Made by a program: the position numbers and the translations under genes. The notes beneath the pieces are model-generated. The model searched no databases. It was given only the letters and a program-made list of their open reading frames with translations, and was not told where the DNA came from. Below are positions 1 to 8,251 of a stretch of DNA of 64,000 bases, one piece after another. The stretch is taken from NCBI RefSeq assembly GCF_003287405.1, contig NZ_PRLD01000008.1, positions 84,753 to 148,752 on the forward strand. The letters run 5' to 3'. The DNA comes from Faecalibacterium prausnitzii (lineage in GTDB: Bacteria; Bacillota; Clostridia; Oscillospirales; Ruminococcaceae). Every line of letters begins with the position of its first letter. The first letter of the stretch is position 1.

Positions 1-513
1 AATGGAGATGTAGGGGTCGTAGCCGTAGACCTCCATGCCCAGCTCGATGGCGCAGTTTGCCACCCGGGAGCCGATGGCACCCAGACCGATGACGCCAAGG
101 GTCTTGCCCTTGATCTCGTTGCCCACAAACTGCTTTTTGCCCTTTTCCACGCTCTTGGCCATGGCGGGGTCACCAGCCAATCCCTGACACCACTGGGCGG
201 CGGCTGCCACGTTGCGGCTGCCCGCAATGAGCATCCCGACGACCAGCTCTGCCACGGCGTTGGCGTTGGCACCCGGGGTGTTGAACACCACGATGCCCTG
301 CTCGCTGCAGCGCTCCAGCGGGATGTTATTCACACCCGCACCGGCGCGGGCGATAGCCAGCAGATTATCGTTGAAGGTGGTGTTCAAAAGGTCGGCGCTG
401 CGCACCAGAATACCGTCCGGAGCATCGGCATCCACCGAGACATCGAACTGGTTCTTGGGCAGCTTTGCCAGCCCTACCGGGCTGATGGCGTTGAGCGTTT
501 TGATGGTGTACAT
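1..513 (-). CDS. serA: D-3-phosphoglycerate dehydrogenase, N-terminal part (runs off window)
   Basis: The first 171 codons are present; the rest lies beyond the window edge. SerA oxidises 3-phosphoglycerate with NAD, the first step of serine synthesis. The protein opens MYTIKTLNAI and shows the catalytic-domain fold of D-2-hydroxyacid dehydrogenases, the RAGAGVNNI motif near residues 57-65, and the Rossmann dinucleotide motif GLGAIG at 143-148. It lies downstream of serC on the same strand, separated by about 190 bp that hold a palindromic repeat, so a serC-serA operon is likely. Other NAD-dependent hydroxyacid dehydrogenases are conceivable, but the serC neighbour makes SerA much the best reading. 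Confidence 0.93.
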   Translation of the reverse strand, partial: MYTIKTLNAISPVGLAKLPKNQFDVSVDADAPDGILVRSADLLNTTFNDNLLAIARAGAGVNNIPLERCSEQGIVVFNTPGANANAVAELVVGMLIAGSRNVAAAAQWCQGLAGDPAMAKSVEKGKKQFVGNEIKGKTLGVIGLGAIGSRVANCAIELGMEVYGYDPYISI

Positions 514-551
514 ATAAAAAAACCTCGTTCCAGCTGTAAATTGTAAGCGTG

Positions 552-688
552 CTCGCCCTCTCAGGCCGCTTCGCGTCCAGCTCTCCCAAAGGGAGAGCCC
601 TTGGCATAAAGATGAAGTTTGCATGGACTGCCAAAGCCTCTCCCTTTGGGAGAGGTGGCATCACGAAAGTGATGACGGAGAGGGCGAG
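552..688. repeat. Palindromic repeat family A, copy 1
   Basis: The 137-bp element is bounded by inverted repeats CTCGCCCTCTC and GAGAGGGCGAG. It contains two inner palindromes (CTCTCCCAAAGGGAGAG and CTCTCCCTTTGGGAGAG) and the AAGTTTGC core. It sits between serC and serA. Related copies are at 10303, 19499 and 40206, with subfamily B at 2097 and 36293. There is no ORF and no transposase, so it resembles a non-autonomous MITE or REP-type element. Confidence 0.85.
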
Positions 689-699
689 GATGCTGATCT

Positions 700-1782
700 T
701 TATGCATTCTCTTTGCGGAACTTCTCCATGAAGTCCACCAGCTTGTCCACGCCCTCGGCAGGCATGGCGTTATAGATGGAAGCGCGCATACCGCCTACCA
801 GACGGTGGCCCTTCAGGTTCACAAAGCCCGCCTCGGCAGCCTCGGCGCAGAACTTTTTGTCCATGTCCGGGTTAGGGCTGGTGAAGGTGACGTTCATGGT
901 GCTGCGGTAGCGGTGCTCCACAGGATTCGTGAAGAACTCCTGCCCGTCCAGATAGTCGTACAGTACCTTGGCCTTGGCTTCGTTGATCTTCTGCATATTG
1001 GCAAGACCGCCGATGTCGTTTTCCAGATACTTCAGCACCAGACCGGTCATGTAGATGCACCAGCACGGCGGGGTGTTGTACATACTGTCCTTCGCCAGCA
1101 GGGTGGTGTAGTTCATCATGGTGGGTACGTTGTCTGCGGCATGACCCAGCAGGTCGTCCCGGATGATGGCAATGGCCATGCCGGCGGGGGCTACGTTCTT
1201 CTGCACGCCAAAGTAGATGCAGCCGTACTTGCTGACATCCACGGGCTTGGAAAGGATCATGGAGCTCATATCTGCCACCAGCGGCACGCCTTCCACCTGC
1301 GGCAGCTCTACAAACTGGGTGCCGAAAATGGTGTTGTTCTGGCAGATGTGGATGTAGCTGGCGTCCTTGTCGTAGTCAATGGCGTTTACATCCGGGATAT
1401 AAGTGAAGTTTTTATCTTTGCTGGACGCTACGATCTTGGCTTCACCGAACTTGGCGGCTTCCTTGGCAGCCAGACCCGAGAAGTTGCCGGACACGATATA
1501 GTCCGCCTTGCCGGTGGTCATAAAGTTCAGCGGCACCATGGCAAACTGCTGGGTAGCGCCGCCCTGAAAAAAGCCCACCTTGTAGTTATCGGGGATGTTC
1601 ATTACCCGGCGCAGCGTGGCTTCAGTGTCCTTGATGATGGCGTCGAACCACTTGCTGCGGTGGCTCATCTCCATGACGCTCTGGCCGCTGTCGCCGTATT
1701 CCAGCAGCTCGGCCTGTGCCTGCCGCAGCACCTTTTCGGGCAGCATACTGGGACCTGCGCTGAAGTTATATACTCGTGCCAT
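700..1782 (-). CDS. serC: Phosphoserine aminotransferase
   Basis: SerC transaminates 3-phosphohydroxypyruvate with glutamate to phosphoserine, the second step of serine synthesis, and also serves pyridoxal phosphate synthesis in some bacteria. The 360-residue product begins MARVYNFSAGPSMLP, the family signature start, and carries the PLP-binding lysine in GVQKNVAP at about residue 195 plus FFQGGATQQF near 71-80. Length is normal. The reading frame is open for 86 codons upstream, but the internal ATG is chosen because AGGAGAGG precedes it and homology starts there. serA follows on the same strand. Confidence 0.97.
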   Translation of the reverse strand: MARVYNFSAGPSMLPEKVLRQAQAELLEYGDSGQSVMEMSHRSKWFDAIIKDTEATLRRVMNIPDNYKVGFFQGGATQQFAMVPLNFMTTGKADYIVSGNFSGLAAKEAAKFGEAKIVASSKDKNFTYIPDVNAIDYDKDASYIHICQNNTIFGTQFVELPQVEGVPLVADMSSMILSKPVDVSKYGCIYFGVQKNVAPAGMAIAIIRDDLLGHAADNVPTMMNYTTLLAKDSMYNTPPCWCIYMTGLVLKYLENDIGGLANMQKINEAKAKVLYDYLDGQEFFTNPVEHRYRSTMNVTFTSPNPDMDKKFCAEAAEAGFVNLKGHRLVGGMRASIYNAMPAEGVDKLVDFMEKFRKENA

Positions 1783-1864
1783 AATCAACCTCTCCTTTTC
1801 CTGTGATACACCTATCACGCAGCACCGCCGTTTTTGCGGTGTGTCTGTTACTTTCCGTAGCCGT

Positions 1865-1894
1865 AGTATACCGGTTTTTCCATGCCGAAAACAA
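1865..1894 (-). promoter_or_regulatory. Predicted sigma-A promoter of serC-serA
   Basis: On the minus strand TTGTTT is followed by an 18-bp spacer and TATACT, about 80 bp upstream of the serC start. Confidence 0.55.
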
Positions 1895-1981
1895 GAGCAT
1901 CTTTGCACAAAGATATTGCCCCTGCACCCCGCCTGATGGCACAAAGCACACAAATGTACGCCGTGCGGGGACAAAATATGA

Positions 1982-1991
1982 GACAATTGTA
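1982..1991. promoter_or_regulatory. BlaI/CopY-type operator candidate 1
   Basis: GACAATTGTA matches the ACAnnTGT dyad bound by BlaI/MecI/CopY regulators (cop-box KACANNTGTA). It lies between the serC promoter and the promoter of the BlaI-like gene. A second copy is at 2075. Confidence 0.4.
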
Positions 1992-2034
1992 AAAGATATG
2001 CACTATCCCTTGGTTTCATGCGGATTTTCCCCCC

Positions 2035-2063
2035 TTGCACCTTTAGCGAAAATGCGGTATACT
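2035..2063 (+). promoter_or_regulatory. Predicted promoter of the BlaI/CopY-like regulator
   Basis: TTGCAC, a 17-bp spacer, then TATACT. Transcription would start near 2070, placing a 200-nt leader, including a repeat element, before the regulator start at 2274. Confidence 0.7.
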
Positions 2064-2074
2064 GGGAATACTAA

Positions 2075-2084
2075 GACAAATGTA
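2075..2084. promoter_or_regulatory. BlaI/CopY-type operator candidate 2
   Basis: GACAAATGTA matches the same ACAnnTGT dyad and lies about 12 bp downstream of the -10 hexamer. A bound repressor here would block initiation, which fits autoregulation by the gene at 2274. Confidence 0.5.
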
Positions 2085-2096
2085 AAAGAAGATTTC

Positions 2097-2246
2097 CTCG
2101 GTCAAAACCTGACGGTTTTGCCAGCTCCCTCGGAGAGGGAGCCTCTGGCGCAACCGGATACTTTGCGCTTCAGCTGGAAACTTTACCGCTATGCCAAAGG
2201 CCCCATCTCCGAGGGGGCTGTCACGGCGTAGCCGTGACTGGGGGAG
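2097..2246. repeat. Palindromic repeat subfamily B, copy 1
   Basis: This roughly 150-bp imperfect palindrome has the same plan as family A but different arms: CTCGGTCA and TGACTGGGGGAG at the ends, inner palindrome CTCCCTCGGAGAGGGAG, and a hairpin around CACGGCGTAGCCGTG. It lies in the leader between the predicted promoter and the Shine-Dalgarno of the BlaI-like gene. Its closest relative is at 36293. Confidence 0.75.
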
Positions 2247-2273
2247 TTCGTAAAATTTACGGAGGTACAACAG

Positions 2274-2696
2274 ATGTACGGTTTACCGGATACCCTGCGG
2301 CCGCTTTCGGCGGCGGAAGAACAGGTGATGTTGGCGGTGTGGGCGTGCCCGGGCGCGGCGGCGCGGCGGGACATCAGCCAGAAACTCAAGGCTACCGGCT
2401 GGGCAGCAGCTACGGTGCTGAATTTTCTCTACCGGTTGGAGGAAAAAGGCTGGGTCAGGTCGGCAAAGCAGGGCAACTGCAATGTGTATGTGCCGCTGGT
2501 CACCCGGCGGGCGTACGGCGTGTACTGTATGCGGCAGCGGCTGGACACCCTGTTTGATGGCGACCTTGCCGCCGCCGTCCATGCGCTGGTAAGCGAGAGC
2601 GGCTGCTCTCAGAGCGCCTTGGAACAGGCCATCCGGGTGCTGGAAGAAAAGCATCAGGAGACCGAGGAGTACGATCTGTACGACCCCTACGGCTGA
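2274..2696 (+). CDS. BlaI/MecI/CopY-family winged-helix regulator
   Basis: The 140-residue DNA-binding protein shows the PF03965-type pattern: an N-terminal helix LSAAEEQVMLAVWAC, a recognition region ATVLNFLYRLEEKGWV at about residues 45-60, and a C-terminal dimerisation segment with DGDLAAAVHALVSESG. GGAGG lies 8 bp before the ATG. No BlaR1-type sensor or copper pump is adjacent, so the inducing signal is unknown. Two ACAnnTGT dyads upstream suggest it represses its own promoter. Whether it also acts on citrate synthase next door is speculation. An acidic tail (residues 122-140) ends the protein. Confidence 0.82.
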   Translation: MYGLPDTLRPLSAAEEQVMLAVWACPGAAARRDISQKLKATGWAAATVLNFLYRLEEKGWVRSAKQGNCNVYVPLVTRRAYGVYCMRQRLDTLFDGDLAAAVHALVSESGCSQSALEQAIRVLEEKHQETEEYDLYDPYG

Positions 2697-2726
2697 ATTG
2701 TTTTATTTTTGTTTACAAATGGTTGG

Positions 2727-2755
2727 TTGACACTGAAATATCCGTTCTGTAATAT
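2727..2755 (+). promoter_or_regulatory. Predicted strong promoter of citrate synthase operon
   Basis: TTGACA, a 17-bp spacer, then TAATAT. The -35 box is consensus. Translation starts about 60 bp downstream. Confidence 0.8.
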
Positions 2756-2814
2756 AAAAGTTATTATAAAACGAGAAACTGATACGAACGAACAGGAAAG
2801 GAGCAGCCAGACAC

Positions 2815-4173
2815 ATGGATCATTTGCAGAATATATTAAGCTACTTCGACCAGCAGCAGCCCCTTTGTGCAGAGCACGACCGCATCCCCAAGGACCTCTA
2901 CCGGGAGTTCGGGGTCAAGGCAGGCTTGCGCGATGAGACCGGCAAGGGCGTGCTGGCAGGTCTGACCAACATCTCGGATATCCGGGCGTTCCAGTATGTG
3001 GATGGGGTCAAGCACCCGGCAGACGGTCAGCTGCTGTACCGCGGCTATGACGTAAAAGACCTGATCAACGGCAGCCGCGGCAGCCGCTTTGCCTTTGAGG
3101 AGGCGGGATATCTGCTGCTGTTTGGCCAGCTGCCCACCCCGGAGCAGCTGGAACAGTTCTGCGCGGTGCTGGGCGAGTGCCGCACCATGCCCACCAACTT
3201 TACCCGCGATGTCATTATGAAAGCGCCCAGCCATGATATCATGAACAGCATGGCGCGCAGCGTGCTGACGCTGGCGTCCTACGACCCCAAGGCGGCGGAC
3301 TTGGACACCTCCAACGTGCTGCGCCAGAGCATCCAGCTGGCGGGCATCTTCCCCATGCTGGCGGTGTACAGCTACCACGCCTATAACCACTACGAAAAAG
3401 ACGCCAGTATGTATATCCACCGCCCGGACCCCAGCCTTTCCACTGCAGAGAACTTTTTGCGGATGCTGCGCCCGGATATGCAGTACACCCCGCTGGAGGC
3501 CCGCGTGCTGGACGTGGCGCTGCTGCTGCACGCCGAGCACGGCGGCGGCAACAACTCCACCTTTACCACCCGCGTGGTCACCTCCTCCGGCACCGACACC
3601 TACTCGGCCATGGCGGCGGCGCTGTGCTCCCTCAAGGGTCCGCGCCACGGCGGTGCCAACCTGATGGTCATGCATATGATGCAGAACATCCGGGACAACC
3701 TCCACGACATCGAGGACGACGAGGAGCTGGAAGCCTACCTGAAAAAGCTGCTCCATGGCGAAGCCTTTGACCGCAAGGGGCTGATCTACGGCATGGGTCA
3801 CGCCGTCTACTCCCTCAGCGACCCGCGCGAGGTGGTGTTCAAGGGCTATGTGGAGCAGCTGGCCCACGAAAAGGGCCGGGACAAGGAGCTTTCCCTCTAC
3901 ACCCGCATCGAGCGCATGGCACCCCAGCTTATCGCGCAGGAGCGCAAGATCTTCAAGGGCGTCAGCCCCAACGTGGACTTTTACAGCGGTTTTGTATACG
4001 AGATGCTGGGCATCCCCATGGAACTGTACACTCCGCTGTTTGCCGTCGCGCGCGTCATGGGCTGGAGCGCCCACCGCATCGAGGAGCTGCTCAGCGCCAA
4101 CAAGATCATCCGCCCGGCCTACAAGAGCCTTGGCGGCACCCACGATTATATCCCGCGCAGCCAGCGGGCATAA
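2815..4173 (+). CDS. gltA: Citrate synthase
   Basis: The enzyme condenses acetyl-CoA and oxaloacetate to citrate in the cytoplasm; in a fermentative clostridium it would feed glutamate synthesis. The 452-residue product carries the family blocks HAEHGGGNNSTF (His239), GMGHAVYSLSDPR (His329) and NVDFYSGFVYEMLGIP (Asp388), supplying the expected catalytic His/His/Asp triad. AGGAAAGGAG lies a few bases ahead of the start. The next gene, a winged-helix protein, follows after 15 bp, so the two are probably co-transcribed. 2-methylcitrate synthase is possible from sequence alone, but no prp genes are nearby. Confidence 0.95.
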   Translation: MDHLQNILSYFDQQQPLCAEHDRIPKDLYREFGVKAGLRDETGKGVLAGLTNISDIRAFQYVDGVKHPADGQLLYRGYDVKDLINGSRGSRFAFEEAGYLLLFGQLPTPEQLEQFCAVLGECRTMPTNFTRDVIMKAPSHDIMNSMARSVLTLASYDPKAADLDTSNVLRQSIQLAGIFPMLAVYSYHAYNHYEKDASMYIHRPDPSLSTAENFLRMLRPDMQYTPLEARVLDVALLLHAEHGGGNNSTFTTRVVTSSGTDTYSAMAAALCSLKGPRHGGANLMVMHMMQNIRDNLHDIEDDEELEAYLKKLLHGEAFDRKGLIYGMGHAVYSLSDPREVVFKGYVEQLAHEKGRDKELSLYTRIERMAPQLIAQERKIFKGVSPNVDFYSGFVYEMLGIPMELYTPLFAVARVMGWSAHRIEELLSANKIIRPAYKSLGGTHDYIPRSQRA

Positions 4174-4188
4174 AGGGAGGGCATCGGC

Positions 4189-4641
4189 ATGGAAAAAATG
4201 CAGCAGCATCAGGGGGAGTGGTTCTTCCTCCACGAGCTCAACGTGGATAAGGTGTTCAGCACCATCCAGCGGGCAGATTATCTCATCCTGTATTATATCA
4301 AGGTAGAGCAGGAGGAACACCCCGGCGAAAAGCTCTATCTTGCGGACCTTGCCGCCGCTATGGGAGTGCGGATGACCGAGCTTTCCAAGGGCATTGAGAA
4401 GCTGCAGGACAGCGGCTTTGTGACATGGAAGACCGACCGTGAGGCCGGGCGCACCTATGTGGAACTTTCCAGCAAGGCGGTGGAGCTGATGGCAGAGGAG
4501 CAGGCGCTTTTGCAGCGCTGCTACCGCCGGATGCGCGCCGAGCTTGGGGATGAAGAACTGCGCCGCGCCGCTGCCACCATGCAGCGCGCCACCGCCATCC
4601 TGAAAGAAGAGCGGGAGAAGGAACTCCCCGCCGGGCAGTAA
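4189..4641 (+). CDS. MarR-like winged-helix protein
   Basis: The 150-residue protein shows a MarR-type layout: N-terminal helices around QRADYLILYYIK, a helix-turn-helix with LYLADLAAAMGVRMTELSKGIEKLQDSGFVTW at about residues 47-78, a wing with EAGRTYVELSS, and a C-terminal helical dimerisation segment. GGGAGG precedes the ATG and gltA ends 15 bp upstream, so it belongs to the citrate synthase transcription unit. Ligand and target are unknown; control of citrate synthase or nitrogen/glutamate metabolism is only a guess from position. Confidence 0.7.
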   Translation: MEKMQQHQGEWFFLHELNVDKVFSTIQRADYLILYYIKVEQEEHPGEKLYLADLAAAMGVRMTELSKGIEKLQDSGFVTWKTDREAGRTYVELSSKAVELMAEEQALLQRCYRRMRAELGDEELRRAAATMQRATAILKEEREKELPAGQ

Positions 4642-4665
4642 CAGATCAAAACGACCAAGCAATAT

Positions 4666-4701
4666 AAAATACCGGAGCATCTGCAGATGCTCCGGTATTT
4701 T
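4666..4701 (+). terminator. Intrinsic terminator of gltA operon
   Basis: A perfect 17-bp stem (AAAATACCGGAGCATCT and its complement) with a two-base turn, running into T-rich sequence on both strands. Confidence 0.85.
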
Positions 4702-4724
4702 CGTTTTGTCGATATAAATATACA

Positions 4725-4999
4725 AACAAAAAGCAGGCAGTGTCGTGGAAAGGAGGAGGAAAGCGACACTGCCTGCTGTATTAGGAACCCCTGAACATTG
4801 CGGCTTGATCAGGAGGGATTTGGTAGTCTGTCCGCCGTTCTGGCTATTGCCTCGCATAGAAACGGGAGACAGTTTTTATGGGCCTGCTGTGCACCGCTGC
4901 TGCGGCTGCACCCGCAGGGAAATGTGCCTGCATGGGCATTTGCAGGGAGAACCTTTCGGAGGTTATGGGGGATGTCCGTTCCGTTCTCCCTGAGTGCAC
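4725..4999 (-). ncRNA. Candidate independent structured RNA, family not recognised
   Basis: On the minus strand this stretch has transcription signals but no credible ORF. An extended -10 (TGGCATAAT, 5012-5004) lies at one end. At the other a perfect 14-bp stem (4732-4745 with 4764-4777, pyrimidine-rich loop) is followed by TTTTTGTTTG, a good terminator. Inside, CAGGGAGAAC pairs with GTTCTCCCTG, CTGTC..CCGTT pairs with AACGG..GACAG, and GGAACGGACAT can alternatively pair with the 3' segment ATGTTC..GGTTCC, giving two mutually exclusive folds. It lies between convergent ends of gltA and ppdK, so it is not a leader. I see no tmRNA, RNase P, SRP or known riboswitch signature; 6S RNA cannot be excluded. 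Confidence 0.55.
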
Positions 5000-5084
5000 C
5001 CTTATTATGCCAGATAATCGTGGCAATTCTTTGTGGTAATTTTGAACAGTTTGCAAATAAACGCCCGCACGGGTGGATGCCGCA

Positions 5085-5129
5085 ATGCAAAAACCGCCCC
5101 GGCTTCCTGCTGTGGAAACCGGGGCGGTT
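5085..5129 (-). terminator. Intrinsic terminator of ppdK
   Basis: An 11-bp stem AACCGCCCCGG / CCGGGGCGGTT followed on the minus strand by a T run, about 40 bp past the ppdK stop. Confidence 0.85.
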
Positions 5130-5167
5130 CGTTTGCTTTATTTGTGCTTTTTCAAGCGCTCACGCAA

Positions 5168-7834
5168 TTACTTGCGGGGGTTCTTGATAGCAGCCTGAGC
5201 AGCAGCCAGACGTGCGATAGGCACACGGAAGGGAGAGCAGCTGACATAGTCCAGACCGACGTTGTGGCAGAACTCCACGCTCGTGGGGTCGCCGCCGTGC
5301 TCGCCGCAGATGCCCAGACCCAGATCGGGGCGGGTCTCGCGGCCGTCGTGAGCAGCCATCTTGACCAGCTTGCCGACGCCGATCTGATCCAGATGCTGGA
5401 ACGGATCGCTCTCGTAGATCTTGTTCTCGTAGTATGCGCCCAGGAACTTGGCAGCGTCATCACGGCTGAAGCCGAAGGTCATCTGGGTCAGGTCGTTAGT
5501 GCCGAAGCTGAAGAACTCAGCTTCCTTAGCGATCTCGCCGGCAGTCAGAGCTGCACGGGGGATCTCGATCATGGTACCGACCTGATACTTCATGTCAACA
5601 CCAGCAGCAGCGATCAGCTCGTCAGCAACCTTGACAACAACGTCCTTGACGAACTTCAGCTCCTTGACCTCGCCGACCAGCGGGATCATGATGTGCGGGG
5701 TGATCACATGGCCGGTCTCAGCAGAGACGTTCAGAGCAGCCTTGATCACGGCGCGGGTCTGCATAGCAGCGATCTCAGGGTAGGTAACAGCCAGACGGCA
5801 GCCACGGTGACCCATCATGGGGTTGAACTCGTGCAGAGAAGCAACCACGTTCTTCAGGTCTTCGTAGGTCATGCCCATATCGGCAGCCAGCTCCTTGATG
5901 TCCTCGTCCTTGGTGGGCAGGAACTCGTGCAGGGGCGGGTCCAGATAACGGATGGTCATCGGGCGCTCACCCATGATGCGGTACATGGCCTCGAAGTCAC
6001 CCTGCTGGAACGGCTCGACCTTGGCCAGAGCAGCCTCGCGCTCTTCCACGGTGCGTGCGCAGATCATTTCGCGGACAGCCTTGATGCGGTCCTCAGCGAA
6101 GAACATGTGCTCGGTACGGCACAGGCCGATGCCCTCAGCACCCAGATCCACTGCCTGCTGTGCGTCACGCGGGTTATCAGCGTTGGTCATGACCAGCAGC
6201 TGACGAGCTGCGTCTGCCCAGCCCATGAAGCGGTTGAAGTTCTTGTTGCCGGTAGCGGCCACGGTTGCGACCTGCTCGCCGTAGATGTTGCCGGTGGAGC
6301 CGTCGATGGAGATCCAGTCGCCCTCGACGAACTTGTGGCCGTTGATCTCGAAGGTCTTTGCCTCCTCATCGATCTTGACCTCGTTGTCGTTGCCGCAGCC
6401 GGAAACACAGCAGGTGCCCATACCACGGGCAACAACGGCTGCGTGGCTGGTCATGCCGCCGCGGACGGTCAGGATGCCCTGAGAGACCTGCATACCCACG
6501 ATATCCTCGGGGCTGGTCTCCAGACGCACCAGAACGACCTTCTTCATCTTGCCGGACTTGACCATCTCCTCTGCCTCTTCAGCAGTAAAGACGATCTGGC
6601 CGCAGGCAGAACCGGGAGAAGCTGCCAGGCCCTTGCCGACGACCTCTGCAGCCTTCAGGGCAGCAGCGTCGAACTGGGGATGCAGCAGGGTATCCAGCTG
6701 CTTGGGCTCCACGCGCAGAACAGCCTCCTGCTCGGTGATCATGCCCTCGTCCACCAGATCGCAGGCGATCTGCAGAGCAGCCTGTGCGGTACGCTTGCCG
6801 TTACGGGTCTGCAGCATATACAGGTGGCCGTCCTCAATGGTGAACTCCATATCCTGCATATCGCGGAAGTAGTTTTCCAGACGGGTAGCGATCTCGACAA
6901 ACTGATCGTACACCTCAGGCATCTGATCCTTCAGGTGGCTGATGGGAGAAGGAGTGCGCACGCCGGCAACAACGTCCTCGCCCTGTGCATTGATCAGGTA
7001 CTCGCCCATCAGCTTCTTAGCGCCGGTGGCGGGGTCACGGGTGAATGCAACGCCGGTGCCGGAACGGTCGCCGGAGTTACCAAAGGCCATCTGCTGCACG
7101 TTGACAGCGGTACCCCACTCGTAGGGGATCTCGTTCATCTTACGGTAGACGTTTGCACGGGGGTTATCCCAGCTGCGGAACACGGCCTTGACAGCCTCGA
7201 TCAGCTGATCACGGGGATCCTGCGGGAAGGGACGGCCTTCATTCTCCTCGTAGATCTTCTTGAAGGTGCCGACCAGTTCCTTCAGGTCGTCAGCAGTCAG
7301 GTCAACGTCGTTCTTGACGCCCTTGGCTTCCTTCATCTTGTCGATCTCGACCTCGAACAGGCTCTTCGGAACCATCATAACGACGTCAGCGAACATCTGC
7401 ACAAAGCGGCGGTAGCAGTCGTATGCAAAACGGGCGTTGCCGGTCTTCTTTGCCAGACCCTCAACAGCCTCATCGTTCAGGCCCAGGTTCAGGATGGTGT
7501 CCATCATGCCGGGCATGGACTGACGTGCGCCGGAACGGACGGAGACCAGCAGGGGGTTGGTGTTGTCGCCGAACTTCTTGCCGGTGATCTCTTCCAGACC
7601 CTTGAGGTGCTCAAAAATGTCAGCAGTGATGTCGGCATTGATCTGACGGCCGTCTGCATAGTACTGGGTGCAGGCGTCGGTGGTGATGGTGAAGCCCTGC
7701 GGCACCGGCATACCGGCTGCGGTCATCTCGGCCAGACCGGCACCCTTGCCGCCCAGCGTGTTCTTCATGGTGACCTTGTCACCGCCGAAAGCGTCATTGC
7801 CTTCGCTGAAGTAGTACAGATACTTTTTGCTCAT
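5168..7834 (-). CDS. ppdK: Pyruvate, phosphate dikinase
   Basis: PPDK interconverts pyruvate, ATP and phosphate with PEP, AMP and pyrophosphate. The 888-residue protein has the full order of domains: N-terminal ATP-grasp (MKNTLGGKGAGLAEM), the swivelling phosphohistidine domain with TVRGGMTSHAAVVARGMG, and the C-terminal PEP/pyruvate TIM barrel with NDLTQMTFGFSRDD and GICGEHGGDP. The start MSKKYLYYF is chosen over an upstream in-frame ATG because GGGAGGT precedes it and the family begins there. Gene is monocistronic with its own promoter and terminator. The very long antisense ORF across it is a coding shadow. Confidence 0.98.
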   Translation of the reverse strand: MSKKYLYYFSEGNDAFGGDKVTMKNTLGGKGAGLAEMTAAGMPVPQGFTITTDACTQYYADGRQINADITADIFEHLKGLEEITGKKFGDNTNPLLVSVRSGARQSMPGMMDTILNLGLNDEAVEGLAKKTGNARFAYDCYRRFVQMFADVVMMVPKSLFEVEIDKMKEAKGVKNDVDLTADDLKELVGTFKKIYEENEGRPFPQDPRDQLIEAVKAVFRSWDNPRANVYRKMNEIPYEWGTAVNVQQMAFGNSGDRSGTGVAFTRDPATGAKKLMGEYLINAQGEDVVAGVRTPSPISHLKDQMPEVYDQFVEIATRLENYFRDMQDMEFTIEDGHLYMLQTRNGKRTAQAALQIACDLVDEGMITEQEAVLRVEPKQLDTLLHPQFDAAALKAAEVVGKGLAASPGSACGQIVFTAEEAEEMVKSGKMKKVVLVRLETSPEDIVGMQVSQGILTVRGGMTSHAAVVARGMGTCCVSGCGNDNEVKIDEEAKTFEINGHKFVEGDWISIDGSTGNIYGEQVATVAATGNKNFNRFMGWADAARQLLVMTNADNPRDAQQAVDLGAEGIGLCRTEHMFFAEDRIKAVREMICARTVEEREAALAKVEPFQQGDFEAMYRIMGERPMTIRYLDPPLHEFLPTKDEDIKELAADMGMTYEDLKNVVASLHEFNPMMGHRGCRLAVTYPEIAAMQTRAVIKAALNVSAETGHVITPHIMIPLVGEVKELKFVKDVVVKVADELIAAAGVDMKYQVGTMIEIPRAALTAGEIAKEAEFFSFGTNDLTQMTFGFSRDDAAKFLGAYYENKIYESDPFQHLDQIGVGKLVKMAAHDGRETRPDLGLGICGEHGGDPTSVEFCHNVGLDYVSCSPFRVPIARLAAAQAAIKNPRK

Positions 7835-7937
7835 GCGTTGTTTACCTCCCATTCGTGACCGGCGGCATGGCAGCCGTGGTCTCATCGTTTGCCTTGTCTT
7901 TTACGTACGATGAACATTGTTTTGTGAATGCTAAACT

Positions 7938-7946
7938 ATTATACCA
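7938..7946 (-). promoter_or_regulatory. Extended -10 promoter of ppdK
   Basis: TGGTATAAT on the minus strand, about 105 bp upstream of the start. No good -35 box is visible. The 7835-8251 gap otherwise holds only this promoter and the divergent one at 8011; I see no gene or repeat in it. Confidence 0.6.
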
Positions 7947-8010
7947 GAAAATCCATTCCTTTCCACCATGCAAAATCCCGAATTTGTCTGTTATTTTTTA
8001 TGCAAATCCC

Positions 8011-8039
8011 TTGAAATTTGCCAAGTTTTAAGGTAGTAT
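8011..8039 (+). promoter_or_regulatory. Predicted promoter of the GlmU-acetyltransferase-like gene
   Basis: TTGAAA, 17-bp spacer, TAGTAT, about 215 bp upstream of the start codon, so the transcript would have a long leader. Confidence 0.5.
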
Positions 8040-8251
8040 AGAATGGGAGAAAGTTCGAGAGTTTTTTTGTTTATACACGCGATTTCTCGTCCTGTTGGAT
8101 ACAACTTTCTATCCTTGTAACTTTTCAAATTCTATTTTGTCGGAACAAAGCTTTCCGCAGCGGGTATGCTGGGGCGGACAGGCAACAATTTTCCGGTCGC
8201 CTTTTCTGTCTCTCTTCCGCCGCGCGCTTTGGTGGGAAGGGAGATTTTTTC

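Noticed and set aside
4746..4763. Shine-Dalgarno-like AAAGGAGGAGG in the loop of the 14-bp hairpin on the plus strand, as a translational element
   Set aside because: No credible start codon and ORF follow it on the plus strand; on the minus strand the same hairpin is a good terminator.
2836..4857. 673-codon minus-strand ORF opposite citrate synthase
   Set aside because: Shadow of gltA and the winged-helix gene; runs through a terminator.
4798..5187. 129-codon plus-strand ORF between gltA and ppdK
   Set aside because: No ribosome site, unlikely composition, and it overlaps a minus-strand promoter, hairpins and the ppdK terminator; the RNA reading explains more.
5033..7858. 941-codon plus-strand ORF opposite ppdK
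   Set aside because: It is the mirror of a strongly recognised PPDK gene; GC-rich codon use removes stops from the opposite strand. No family resemblance or ribosome site.
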